Source of the DNA: Entomortierella parvispora
Taxonomy: Eukaryota; Mortierellomycota; Mortierellomycetes; Mortierellales; Mortierellaceae
Reading direction: 5' to 3'
Assembly: GCA_963573315.1 (NCBI GenBank)
Contig: OY752147.1
Coordinates: 1,798,001-1,862,000, forward strand
DNA length: 64,000 bases
Of this stretch, positions 32,140-43,905 are shown piece after piece. How positions within the stretch are numbered: the first letter of the stretch is position 1; every line of letters starts with the position of its first letter. The notes below the pieces were generated by a model that was not told the origin of the DNA, ran no database searches, and saw only the letters and a program-made list of their open reading frames with translations. Position numbers and translations under genes: made by a program.

Positions 32140-32786
32140 GCTTTGAGTCTGCCCACCCGCCAGACGACAGCAAAACCAGGCTAGACTAAAGTGATACAAT
32201 TGAAGATAGATACAAAGGCAGAGATACAAAAAAAGAGGGACTCTGCCTTATGTGCGACATCGTCCAGGTCTAGCGAGCAACTGCTTGTCACCCCCTGGAG
32301 GGGTGGAGAGGGTTTTCAGTTGTCCGGTGTTGAGGCGATAGAGACGAAGGTGAGTGCAGCGTTGTGTTCAAACACAACTAGCGCCGCTCATGTGGCATGG
32401 GGTGGGAAGACAAAAAACGTAAAAGATGGAGGGCCAGGAAAAACCAAAGGGAAGGCGACCCGAGCGGAGAACAAAGAGGTGCAACAAAAAAAACAGAACA
32501 GACTCAAAGGCGGGAGATGGACAGGCAGCTGGCTCACATCTATGGCTAGACTTTGGTGACCACCCGCCTCAAACGCCTAGACCGACTTTTATGTGCGGCC
32601 GTGAGAGAATTGATGCTGTAAGGGTCAGCTTCAGAGATGACTGCCCTCCCCGGTTCGAGCTTATAAAAGAAACAGCGCCATTCAGACGATATCAGATGGA
32701 GAGCGGAAGGAAAGAGTGACGACTGAAAGGGGCAGCCCGGGGGTCGCCTGGACACTTTAAATTAAAGCCCAGCAGAAGGGGCGAGG

Positions 32787-32795
32787 ATCTGATAG
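32787..32795 (+). promoter_or_regulatory. Near-consensus iron-GATA site (ATCTGATAG)
   Basis: One mismatch to ATC(T/A)GATAA, about 490 bp upstream of the FTR1 start. A second one-mismatch copy, in inverted orientation, is at 32689-32697. Confidence 0.35.
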
Positions 32796-33001
32796 GGAAG
32801 TTTTGGCGCCATTGGACAGAGAGGCGACCCAAAAGAAGGGCGTCGCTGTCCACGACGGCAAAACTAATAGCGCACCGTTTTTTTTTTTTTTTCATTGTCC
32901 AGAGCCTCCAGTGCCACGGACTGTGTCGGGTGAACCCTCGCCTCTGTCGCCCCTTCACCTTGTTTGTTGTAGTCCGATCGGGTCCAGAGTCATCTTTTTT
33001 T

Positions 33002-33010
33002 TTATCAGAT
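33002..33010 (-). promoter_or_regulatory. Iron-responsive GATA site, minus strand (ATCTGATAA)
   Basis: Perfect match on the minus strand to ATC(T/A)GATAA, the site bound by the fungal iron repressors Fep1, SreA and Urbs1. It is about 280 bp upstream of the FTR1 start codon. Confidence 0.65.
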
Positions 33011-33029
33011 TGAAGCAACAACAATGGCC

Positions 33030-33038
33030 ATCTGATAA
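33030..33038 (+). promoter_or_regulatory. Iron-responsive GATA site, plus strand (ATCTGATAA)
   Basis: Second perfect copy, inverted relative to the first, with 19 bp between them. It is about 250 bp upstream of FTR1. Confidence 0.65.
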
Positions 33039-33080
33039 CCTTACCCTGCTGGACAGCCCCTTGTCTCCTTCCTGGCTTCT

Positions 33081-33086
33081 TATAAA
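33081..33086 (+). promoter_or_regulatory. TATA box of FTR1
   Basis: TATAAA about 200 bp before the FTR1 start and 43 bp downstream of the GATA pair, followed by a pyrimidine-rich leader. Confidence 0.5.
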
Positions 33087-33286
33087 GAGAGACGGCTGCT
33101 TCCCCCCCCTTTTTTTTGTTCAGATCTCCCCTCACGTTGTCTCCTCCCTTCCTCTCCCTCCTCCTCACCGCCGATAACTCTCCCTGGGAAACAATTGATC
33201 TCCACTCTGCAACGTTCATTCTTTGTTGAGATACTCAGTCCACCTCCTCCCATCATCCTCCCCCTGCACTCCTTTTCTTATCCACA

Positions 33287-34845
33287 ATGGCAGCAGGAGA
33301 CTACTTCTCGTTGCCCATTTTCTTCATCGTCTTCCGTGAGACAACGGAGGCCGCCATTATCGTCTCGGTCTTGCTCTCGTTCTTGAGTCAGGTTCTTGCT
33401 GCCGACTTCGAGATTAAGAGACGTCTCAATCGACAGGTAAAGCAGCAAAACAAACATTCTCGCCTCACCACTTTGCACTCTCCTCTCCCCTTCGCCTGCG
33501 CTCTTTTCTATTCTTTGTGTTCAATCCACGCAGACACACCACATCCCCCCCCCCCCCCCCCGCCCCAATCTTCTCGCACTTTGCCTTTTCACTGACACCA
33601 TGCACCATCCACAAACACTTTTGGGCATATCTCGTTGTAGGTTTGGGCGGGTGCAGGCCTCGGCCTTTTCGTCTCCTTGGCCATCGGTGCTGCCTTCATT
33701 GTTGTTTGGTAAGTAAAAGAAAATGCATGAAGTGTTGAAGTGTTGGTGCTCTGTATGTTGCCTTGGTCCTCACAATCCTTTATTGCTTCAACCGTCCGCC
33801 TCCTTCAGGAACAAGTATGGAAACAACTTGTGGGCCAACAGTGAAAGTATTTGGGAAGGTTCGTTCTCTCTCTTGGCCGTCATCATGATCACCATTATGG
33901 GTGTTGCCATGTTGAGAACTACCCAGATTCAAGAAAAATGGAAGGGCAAGCTCGCCAAGGCTATGGACGATGAGGCTGAGCGCGGTTTGGGCAACAGCTC
34001 GCGTCGCTATGCCTTGTTCATCCTTCCCCTTATCACTGTCTTGCGTGAAGGTCTCGAAGCCATTCTCTTCATCGGCGGTGTAAGTTTTTTTTTTTTAAAA
34101 AAACTCTTGATCAGGATTGGATGCTCTCAAATGACCGCTAACATTTTTTTTTTCACACACACACAGGTCACGTTCAATGAGCAATCCAAGGCCATCCCTG
34201 CCGCTGTGGTTGTCGGTGTCTTCTGCGGTCTCATGGTTGGATACATCATGTACCGTGGAGGCAACATGTTGAAGCTTCACCGTTTCTTCGTGGTCTCAAC
34301 CTGCCTCTTGCTCCTGATCGCTGCTGGTTTGGTCGCCAAGGGCATCGCCGCTTTCGAGGCCAATACTTGGGACAAGATTATCGACGCTCAAAGTGACGAT
34401 CTTGGTTACTATGACCCCCGTGTCAACGTCTGGGGTTTGACCTGCTGCAACCCGAACGACAACACCTCCGGTGGATGGCAATTTATGAACGCCGTTCTGG
34501 TAAGTTGCCCATTTATTTATTTATTTATCTCTGCTGCATCTTTTGTTTACGCGACGCTGATTGTTGTCTATTCTCTCTCTCTCTCTCTTTACTCTCCAAT
34601 AGGGTTGGAGCAACGTTGCTTCCATTGGCACTATTGTCGGCTACATCTGCTACTGGCTGTTGGTCATTGCTGCCATGGTGTTCATGAAGCTCAGACGCCG
34701 CCAGCGTGCCCGCCTCAACGTTGCTGCTGGAAATCTCGAATCCCCAGAGGACCTGTCCTACGATGAGAAGGAGAAGACTGTTGTTCTTGAAGGCCACCAT
34801 GAGGAGCAAAGCGAAGATGTCCAGCCTGCTCATCTCCTTCAATAA
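33287..34845 (+). CDS. FTR1: High-affinity iron permease FTR1
   Basis: Plasma-membrane ferric iron permease that normally works with a Fet3-type multicopper oxidase. Five exons, 33287-33436, 33641-33708, 33809-34079, 34167-34499 and 34603-34845, give 354 residues. Both iron-binding REXXE motifs are present: RETTE at residues 17-21 in the first membrane helix and REGLE at 152-156. About seven hydrophobic helices are visible, for example AGLGLFVSLAIGAAFIVVW and VGVFCGLMVGYIMY. A DNTSGGWQFMNAVLGW block, matching the conserved late loop, precedes the last helix. The C-terminal tail is acidic and cytosolic. No FET3-like gene is next to it here, unlike the divergent pair in many fungi. Confidence 0.96.
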
Positions 34846-36724
34846 GGTGCCCCTCTTGGTTCCTTCGTTCTCGCGCCTTGCATTCTCTGTAATATAACTT
34901 CATCTATCCTTCTAATCGCATCCCTTTCGATATTCGAATAACCCTCTCCACCGATCTCACTATTGTTATAAAGTAAAGTTAAGGAGTTGGTCCGTTGGCG
35001 AGCTGGTGTATGTAGAATACTCCACTGGCAAGTTCGTAGATCAAGAAATAATAACTTGTTTATAACGATAATCCTGAGAAGAGCTAATGTCATGTAATTG
35101 TTGGCAAAAAAAGTCCAATGGTGGTAATCAATAAAAAAAAAAGGTGAGAGGGCCGAACAAGCGAGGGAACCTTGACGAGGAAAACGCCCATGAAACAGAA
35201 AGGAGGGGGAGGAAGAAGAGGAGGGAGAGAGCCCAAGTTGCTGGTCATTGTGGTCTGTGTGTCACTGCAGCCCCTCAAGAAGCGCGTAACGAGACAAAAA
35301 CGGAAATGACTGCGGGCTGTCGCCTCTTTCCTGGCATCAAACCCTGGGAGCAGAAAAGGGATCGAGAATCGACTCTCCTGCAGTAACCATCGTGGCATGC
35401 TACGCGAATGGAAAAAGACTGGCGCGAAATTAAACTGCACAACGCCACCAAAAAGAGAAAGAAAAGATCAAAAAACCTGAAAACCCCCTCTTTCTGATGG
35501 GAGAGGTTTGTCTCGATTACAAATCGAACTGCAGGATCCACAAGAGACGCGATCCTGGCCTCGTGAGAATCAGCAATCTTCCGGATGAGGTTTAGCCAGA
35601 GAGGAATGAGCGAAGTGATGCCTTTGTGGCTGGTTAGGCCTCTTTCCTGCTGCTCCCATCCTTGCGAATTAAACAGTAAAGAAGGGCCATAAAGCTGGCT
35701 CAAAAGAAAAAGCGCAGGAATTAACTATATGTTGTTGGGCTGGAAGCAGAAGTGCACACTGCGCTCTCTTCGTGCCGTGTCAAACCTCTGGCTTCTTGTT
35801 TTGTTGTCATTGTTTATTGTAGTTAGCACGGAAGTAACTCGGTCCGATCTATCTCAACCCCCCCCCCCCCGCCTGCCTGCCTATCTTGAGCAAGCAAGCA
35901 CTCTTCAACTCCTCCACATCCGCAATGATGCATAGTAATGTTTGTGGGGGGATAAAGATGGATATGAGGTGCAGTAAGGGCAGCCAACCTTGTCCTCTGG
36001 CAGCCGAAACCTGGTTGGCTGCAGCTCACGTTCGCGCGGGCCAAGAAAGCGGTGCAGAAAGTGGAGGAACCTCTTTGGCTCAAAGAGGGGGAAAGCATGA
36101 CTGTCTTGGAAGTCGGATGAACGACGAGAATTGGCTGCGAACGGCTTTATGAGGACCCGAAGTGTGTAACGGACTGCGGTCTTACTCCACCATGACAAAC
36201 ACCTCCCTCATTGACTACGGCTCAACTTCCGTTCCTCTCAGCTCATCATCCACCTGTCAATTGTTGTCTGGAGAAACTGACAATGTTCAAACGAGGATGG
36301 CCACTGTTTGCCCTGGAACAGAGCACGGCAAGATCGGCAAATCCATTGCCCTCCCCTCCACTGCCCTTTCCAAACCTCTTCGAAAGCAAAACTCATGGCG
36401 TCGAAATACTCAAGGGAAAATGAAACCTCTAGCACAATTTGTTTGTCGTTTGATGGTCATCAGGCCGTGATCCTATATAATGTTCCCAGTGTCGTCCCTT
36501 GCTCTCGTCCTCTTCTTTCGTCCCCCTCGATTCTGTTGCCCCTCCTTCTCACTCTCCCTTTTCTTTCCGCGTTCCGCGTTCCTCCTGGTCTCACTTCCTC
36601 ACCTTCCACATTTCCCCCATATCAAACCTCCAAAATCACGGGCCAAAAAAGCCTCAAAAAAGGGTGATCGATTCTCTCCAGTCCCTCTCTCATTAACATC
36701 CTGTCCACCCACCCTGAAGAAACC
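34846..36724. other. Long intergenic region upstream of the ABC transporter gene
   Basis: 1.9 kb with C and A homopolymers and no supported coding frame. Short open frames overlap each other in all registers. A TATA-like element sits near its right end. Confidence 0.55.
36474..36480 (+). promoter_or_regulatory. TATA-like element of the ABC transporter gene
   Basis: TATATAA about 245 bp upstream of the start codon, followed by a pyrimidine-rich leader. Confidence 0.4.
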
Positions 36725-39700
36725 ATGTCCACCCCCAGTGATTCCACATTGGGAGAAGGAGCAGGGGCTGCACAACCTTCTCCCTCTTCCTCCTTCTCCG
36801 CCACTCATTCTCCAAATGCCTCGTCTTCCTCGAATTCAGAACAGGTCGTCATCCCCTTGGGAGATCTCAACCAAGAAGATCTCAAAGATAAACATGAACA
36901 CAATGAGGCTACCGATGAGGGAGAGATCGACTATTCTGAGCATGGCACCTATGAAGATGCCGTCAGCGGTCGGTGGGGCGAAGGCCCCTCCCCCGTGATC
37001 ATTCCTTTGGCTGAGAAGTCGTTCAAGAACTTGGAACAAAAGCTTTCAGAGCGCTCATCTCTTTGTCGCACCGCGAGCGGCGAGAAGGATGCTGAGGATT
37101 TTGGAGGCGACTTTGATCTTACTTCCTACCTGGAGAATATAATACCCCGAGCAGCCAAGGCTGGCATTAAACGTCGTAACCTCGGTGTGGTCTGGGAAGA
37201 CCTTGAGGTTCTAGGTGAAGGAATCGGCGCCCAGTACATTGCCACGTTTGCAGATCCCTTCTTGGCCATTGCCAATTTGTTCAACCCAGTCTTTTGGGCA
37301 AAAAAAATCTTCTCAAGAGGCCCCAAGGCCCCCAAGACAATTACACGAACGATCATATATCCTATGAGCGGATACTGTCGTGATGGTGAGATGCTCCTTG
37401 TCCTAGGTCGTCCTGGTGCTGGTTGCTCCACTCTGTTGCGTGTGCTTGCGAACAATCGTAAGAACTACAAGAAGGTGACGGGAAAGATAACCTTTGGTCC
37501 CTTCACGGCCGAAGAGATCATGAAGCACCACCGAGGAGAAGTCCTGTATAACCAAGAAGGTAAAGCACCACCTATTCAACGTCATTGACATTTAACAATG
37601 TTGGTTTTTGATGAAGTGCATCTAACCCAATTAGCACTGCAGACGACTTTCACTACCCTACCTTGACTGTTCGTCAGACCTTGGAAACAGCGCTCAAGAC
37701 CAAAACCCCCGGGAAACGACTTCAAAAACATCGTAGCGAATTCGTTCAAGAATACCTCGATGTTCTGACCAGAATGTACGGACTGACGCGCCAGATCGAG
37801 ACCCAGGTCGGTAACGCGTTCATCCGTGGCATCTCCGGTGGCGAGCGTAAGCGTCTTTCCATATCGGAACAAATGGCAATCCGATCCAGTGTCAACATGT
37901 GGGATGGCTCCACTCGTGGTCTCGACGCGTCTTCAGCTTTGGACTATATCAAGTCCGTCCGTGTCCAGACCAACTTGCTCAAAAAGGCGTCGGTTGTGAC
38001 ACTCTACCAGGCGGTAAAACACCAATGCACCAATGCACCATTGCCATTGCTGAGTAGAAATAATGTGATCGAGCTAACTTGATTCCTCTGTTAAACATTT
38101 CTCCGTTAGTCTGAGAACATCTACGACCTCTTTGACAGGACCATGCTCCTATACCAAGGCCGATGCATCTTCGTGGGGCCTGCAGATAAGGCCAAGCAGT
38201 ACTTTATCGACATGGGTTTCTACTGCCCTCCTCGTCAGACTACGGCCGATTTCTTGACTGCTATTACGGACCCTCTTGAGCGCAAACCTCGTCCCGACTT
38301 TGAAGGTCGTTTACCTCGTACACCCAAGGAGTTTGAAGAGGCATTCAAGGCCTCGCCGTTCTGTACTCAAGAGGAGGAACAACGACTGGCTTATCAGGCT
38401 TCAGTTGAAGCGGCGAATCCCATCGAAGAGTTTAAGGATGCTACTAAACAAACCAAGCAGAAACACGTCTCGATGAAGGAACCTTACACGATCAACTTTG
38501 TCGGGCAGGTGAAGACCTTGACCATCCGTCAGATCCAGTTGAATCGTGGTGACATGCCTTCGATCTTTTCTCGCTATATATCTAACGTAGGTGATTTTGC
38601 CATTGAAGGTAGCCCGGGCTGACCGCGACATGACTTTTTTCTCTGACGATTTTCATTCTTTTTTCTGGCTTAAAAACAGGTTCTTAAAGCCATTATTGTC
38701 GGCTCCCTATTCTTTCTTCTGACTCGGGGTGCCAACGGTGCCTTCACTCGCGGGGGTGTACTCTTCTTCGCGTTACTCTTCAACTCTCTCCTCTCGCAGG
38801 CCGAACTGCCAATGGCTTTGCAGGGCCGCCCCATCTTGTATAAGCACAAGGGCTTTGCGATGTACCGCCCTTCTGCTTTTGCCATCGCTCAAGTCTGTGT
38901 TGACATCCCAATGATCATTGTCCAAATTCTGCTGTTCTCGGTGGTCTTGTACTTTATGGCAGGTCTGCAGCGCACTTTTACCAAATGGCTCATCTTCTGT
39001 CTCGTCCTCGCTGCTACTTCTCTGTGCATGACCGCCTTCTTTAGAATGGTAAGTGGTGACCTCCAAAGGTTTATTCAAATCGTCCATCATCAATCCAAGG
39101 CTATGACCTAAGTTTGCTCTTTTCCTCCTTATCTCTCTGTAGTGGGGTTCCGTGTCGGCTACTTTCGATACCGCCTCTCGAAACTCGGGTCTCATTTTGC
39201 TGGCTCTGATATTGTACTCTGGCTTTATGATTCCGTACCAGTCGATGCACCCTTGGTTTATCTGGATCTTCTGGATCAATCCACTGGCCTACGCGTTCAA
39301 GGCTCTGATATCAAACGAGATGAGGGGTCTTGAGTTTAACTGCACCGGTTCCAGCATGATCCCTTACGGCCCGACTTATACCTCCCTTGAAAACCAAATC
39401 TGCTCGCTGGTCGGATCTCAGGCCGGCACCGTTTTTGTTGATGGATCCGATTACCTAATGGCTGGCTTCCGGTACAACACTTCCCAAATGTGGCTCGATT
39501 TCTTGGCTGTGGTTTTGTTCTGGCTGCTCTTCGTCTCTATTACCTGCCTCGCGCTTGAGAAAATTGAGTTCGGTAAAGGTGGATTCTCAACCAACGTGTT
39601 CAAGAAAGGCACGGTCTTGCATGATCCCAACCTAGTACACGACGAGGAGGTTCTCGCTGGTGCTTCTGCTGCAACTGTCAACTCTGCAGTCGAACCCCAG

Positions 39701-41692
39701 GCTGTACATGCTGTGGGTAAGAATGCCGGCGAGAAGGACATGTCCGGGACTGAGATTCGTAATACGGACCTGGTGAAGGGATCGGTTTTTACCTGGGAAG
39801 GCGTTGACTATGTGATCCCGTACAAGATTGACCCCTCAGGAAAGAAACAGTTGCTGACAGATATTTCCGGTTTGATAAAGCCTGGAACCATGACAGCTCT
39901 GATGGGATCCTCAGGAGCCGGAAAGACCACCCTTTTGGATGTTTTGGCTCTGCGCAAGAATGTTGGTACGATCGCTGGAACTGTCGAGGTGGACGGCGAA
40001 CCCCTTCGTTTGGACTTTCAGCGCACAACCGGATACTGCGAGCAATTGGATGTCCATGTTCCTCAGGCTACTGTCCGCGAGGCTCTCCAATTCTCAGCCC
40101 ATCTTCGCCAACCCGCCAATGTCTCTGAAGCCGAGAAGGATGCCTATGTGGAAGAGATCATTCATATCTTGGAGATGGAGAACATTGCGGACGCTGTTAT
40201 CGGCACTACAGAGTCTGGACTCGGTATTTCAGTCGAGGAACGCAAGCGTGTGACGATTGGAGTCGAGCTGGTTGCCAAGCCCAAGCTGTTGTTCCTGGAC
40301 GAACCTACATCTGGATTGGATGGACAGGCTGCTTACAACATCATGCGATTCATGCGAAAGTTGACGGACCAAGGTCAGGCTATTCTGTGCACGATCCACC
40401 AGCCGTCATCCCAACTGTTCGCATTCTTTGATGAACTCTTGCTTCTCTCCAAGGGAGGCTGCACTGTCTACTTTGGTGGTCTTGGCCCCGATTCTGCAGA
40501 GTTGATCGAATACTTTGAGAAAAATGGCGCACCCACGTGCGCTGCCGATGCCAACCCCGCAGAGTATATTCTTGATGTTGTCAATGCTCGCCATTCTGGT
40601 TTGAACTGGCCCGAGATCTGGAACGAATCGCCAGAGAAGCAACGTCTGCTGACCAAGATCCAAGCTACACGCAAGAACGTTGGAACTTCTGCTGCTTCAG
40701 CCTCGACCACCTCATCCGCGGAGGAGGAGGCACTCGAGTATGCCTCTGGGGGGCGACAGCAGTTCAAATATGTCTTCCGTCGTATGAACAGGACTTTTTG
40801 GCGTATTCCCACGTACAACTTTGGGCGCGTCTTTATGGTGGTCGTCTTTGCTCTCCTGAACGGATTCTCATTCTTCAAATTGGGCGCGTCCAAGATTGAC
40901 CTTCAGTCTCGTGTTTTCGTCATCTTTCAGATCCTGGTCATGACAGCCATGTTGGTCAACACTGTTCAGCCCCGATTCCACATGGAGCGTCAATGGTATT
41001 ACCGTGAATTGGCTGGCAAGTACTATGGCTGGAAACCGTTTGCCGCCTCGATCATATTGGTCGAATTTCCTTATGTGATCCTCTCTGCCACGCTCTTCTT
41101 CATTTGCTTCTACTGGACCACAGGCATGGTCTCGTCCTCGATCCTGACGCTATACACTTGGTTGGTGTTGGTCATCTTTTGTTTGTTTGCCATTACGTTG
41201 GGACAAGCCATTGCCGCGTTCACACCCTCCAGTCAAGTTGCTGCGTTGTTGAACCCGTTCATTTTCTCTTTTCTAAATTTGTTCTGTGGTGTAATGATGC
41301 CATATACCTCGATGCCCAAATTCTGGAGAAGCTGGATGTTCTGGTTGGACCCTTACCACTACATCATCGAGGGCTTGGTATCCGTCCAACTGCACAACGT
41401 CCCAGTCACTTGCGTCAGCGACGAGTTCTCGGTCTTTAACCCACCTATGGGACAGACCTGTGGTAGCTACCTGGCCGAGTACTTGAAGACTGCAACAGGT
41501 TACCTTGACAACCCGACGGACACTGTGGATTGTCGGTACTGCGAGTATTCATTTGGTCAGGACTTCTATCAATCACTGAATTTCAACTATACACATCACT
41601 GGCGCAACCTGGGCCTCTTGTGCATCTATTTTTTCTTCAACATGTTCGCGATCATGATTGGCATCCGCTTCGTGAGATGGGATCGACGATAG
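36725..41692 (+). CDS. Full-size PDR/CDR-type ABC transporter (ABCG)
   Basis: Plasma-membrane drug and lipid efflux pump of the fungal pleiotropic drug resistance family. Five exons, 36725-37559, 37643-38013, 38110-38586, 38680-39048 and 39143-41692, give 1533 residues in the (NBD-TMD)x2 order. NBD1 has Walker A GRPGAGCST (about 228), signature ISGGERKRL (about 342) and the degenerate Walker B WDGSTRGLDAS. NBD2 has a canonical Walker A GSSGAGKTT (about 939), an altered signature SVEERKRVTIG, and a canonical Walker B LLFLDEPTSGLD. This split of canonical and altered sites is typical of PDR proteins. Both membrane domains carry the usual six helices and large loops with paired Cys. The N-terminal 110 residues are Ser-rich and acidic. 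Confidence 0.95.
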
Positions 41693-42032
41693 TCAGAGGA
41701 GTCTTTCCTTTGTTAGTTAACTTCACTCGCTAGATAACCCCCACACAAAAAGTAAAAATCATGGCATTCTTTTATCAATTGGCTGTAATTGCACGCACAA
41801 GACGCGGTCGCTGAGAAGAGAAGAGAAGAGAAGAAGACTGACGCACGAGCATACCGTTGCACACACACGGTCCACACCCCGGTTGGCTGTGGATAAAACC
41901 CAACCGCGGTCCGGGACACAGGGGAAAGCTAAAGTGAGCAACTGTGGGGGGGAGGTGGTGTTCTTTCTCATTCTCTTTCTCTCTTTTTCATTCTCGTTCC
42001 TCTCGTCCATCCTTCCACAACACCCTTCTGTC
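41693..42032. other. Intergenic region (ABC transporter / thiolase)
   Basis: 340 bp with a GAAGA repeat (about 41814-41835) and a CT-rich leader just before the thiolase start. Nothing coding. Confidence 0.55.
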
Positions 42033-43704
42033 ATGACTTCCCTCTCCACCAACAAGCGTCTCGAGCAGATCAAAGACCACATTGCTGGTAATTGCATCTC
42101 CTGCTTCCCTCTCCCTACGCGATGCCGTCGTTTCATTTGGGTGCTCTTTTCTAAACGAATTTATTCCTCTATGCTGGCTTCTCAGGGAGACACTCCCTCC
42201 GCGAACGACTTGTCCACCACAGGCATCCTGATGATGTTGTGATTGTCTCGTAAGGCTGTAGCTCTCCACCTCTCTCTCTCTCTTCAGACTCGCTAATATA
42301 TTATCACCAGACGATCCAACTCACTTCTTTACCCCCCTCGCCCATTGAAACTTTAGCGCGGTCCGAACGGCTATCTGCAGGGCTGGCAAGGGTGGATTCA
42401 AAGACATGTACCCCGAAGATCTCTTGGCAGCCATCCTGCGTGCCGCAGCTGAAAAGGCCAAGCTGGATCCCTCTCTTGTCAATGACATTCAAACTGGAAA
42501 CGTCCTTCAAGAACTCGGCGGTATTAAGGTCGGTCGTGCCGCCATGTTCTCGGCAGGTTTCCCGTATACCACGACCTACGCTGTCCTGAACCGCCAGTGC
42601 TCTTCGGGACTTCAAGCTTGCAGTTATATTGCCAACGCCATCCGAGCCGGAGAGATTGATATCGGCATTGGAGCCGGCGTGGAATCCATGACCCATGATT
42701 ACGGCTCAAAATCCATGCCCAAGAGGATCTCACCCGCAATCAAAGCTGGGCCTGGAGCAGCCGACTGTTTCGTGCCCATGGGCATCACTTCTGAGAATGT
42801 AGCCAGTGATTTTGGAATCAGTCGAGAGGATCAAGACAGATTCTCGGTCGAATCCCACGAGAAGGCGTTAAAGGCTCAGGCCCAGGGATTGTTTGATGCC
42901 GAGATTGTGCCAATCAAGGTTCAACAAAAGATTCTCATCAAGAAGGAAGGCGAGCCGGATCGGGAAGAGATCCGCGAGGTAGTCATTTCCAAGGACGAGG
43001 GACCCCGTGCAGGATCAACAGTGGAAAAGTTGGGCAAGCTCAAACCTGTTTTCAAGAAGGATGGTTCGACTACGGCTGGAAACGCGTCTCAGGTCTCGGA
43101 CGGCGCTGCAGCGGTCGTGTTGATGCGAAGGAGTAAAGCGGAGGAGTTGGGCTGCAAGATCCTGGCCCGTTGGTGCGGCGCCCGTGTAGTCGGTTGTCCT
43201 CCAAGAATTATGGGCATTGGCCCTGCGGTCGCTATTCCTGCCGTTTTGAAGGACGTGGGACTACATGTGGATGATGTGGACATATATGAAATCAACGAGG
43301 CCTTTGCTTCGCAGGCTCTGTATAGTGTTCGCCATTTGGGTATCAAAACTGAGAAAGTCAATCCTAAGGGAGGTGCCATTGCCCTTGGCCATGTAAGTGG
43401 AGGTGCGGCTCTGGAAGTTTAGTTATAACCGTTGATTGACATAGGTCTCTCTTTTCAACTAGCCTTTGGGAATGACGGGGGCGCGCCAGATGGCAACCCT
43501 GATCTCGCAGCTGCATCACACCAAGGAAAAGATCGGCGTGATCTCCATGTGCTACGGTATTGGAGGGGTAAGTAGCAACAGCAGACCTGCTCCGAAGAGA
43601 CATTGCGGAAGGAGTGTTAATAATATGAACAACTTTACTAATAATCGGATTTTTTTTCCAACCAGGGCATGGCTGCGGTAATTGTCAACGAGCAGGACGA
43701 CTGA
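42033..43704 (+). CDS. POT1: Peroxisomal 3-ketoacyl-CoA thiolase
   Basis: Last step of beta-oxidation: cleaves 3-ketoacyl-CoA with CoA to acetyl-CoA. Five exons, 42033-42087, 42186-42249, 42357-43392, 43463-43567 and 43666-43704, give 432 residues. An N-terminal PTS2 signal is visible, RLEQIKDHI, with Ile where Leu is usual. No C-terminal SKL-type signal. Catalytic residues: Cys121 in NRQCSSGLQA, His385 in GGAIALGH joined to PLGMTGARQ, and Cys415 in ISMCYGIGGGMAA. Dimer and loop motifs such as GIGAGVESMT and NEAFASQAL are present. The peroxisomal location is inferred from PTS2; the mitochondrial isoform is less likely. Confidence 0.95.
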
Positions 43705-43905
43705 CTTGAAGCGCCACCAAATTGATTTCTGTTGAATACGTAAAATAAAAAAAGGCAATTCGACACACTTTCATTCCTTACCTCCATTCTTTCATCCACC
43801 CCCCGTCTGCTGCATGTTGATGTGGTCGACTTTGCCGCATTGCCAGCCCTCGAGCACATGAACTCACATTCAACCGAATATTACTTGCATCAATAACCTC
43901 TCTGC

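Larger units (their letters stand above)
32140..33286. other. FTR1 promoter region
   Basis: A 1.15-kb non-coding stretch. It holds two perfect and two near-perfect iron-GATA sites, annotated separately, and a TATA box. No gene is visible. Confidence 0.6.

Noticed and set aside
32641-32700. GGTTCGAG resembling a tRNA B box
   Set aside because: No matching A box, no cloverleaf stems, and no CCA-side pairing were found nearby.
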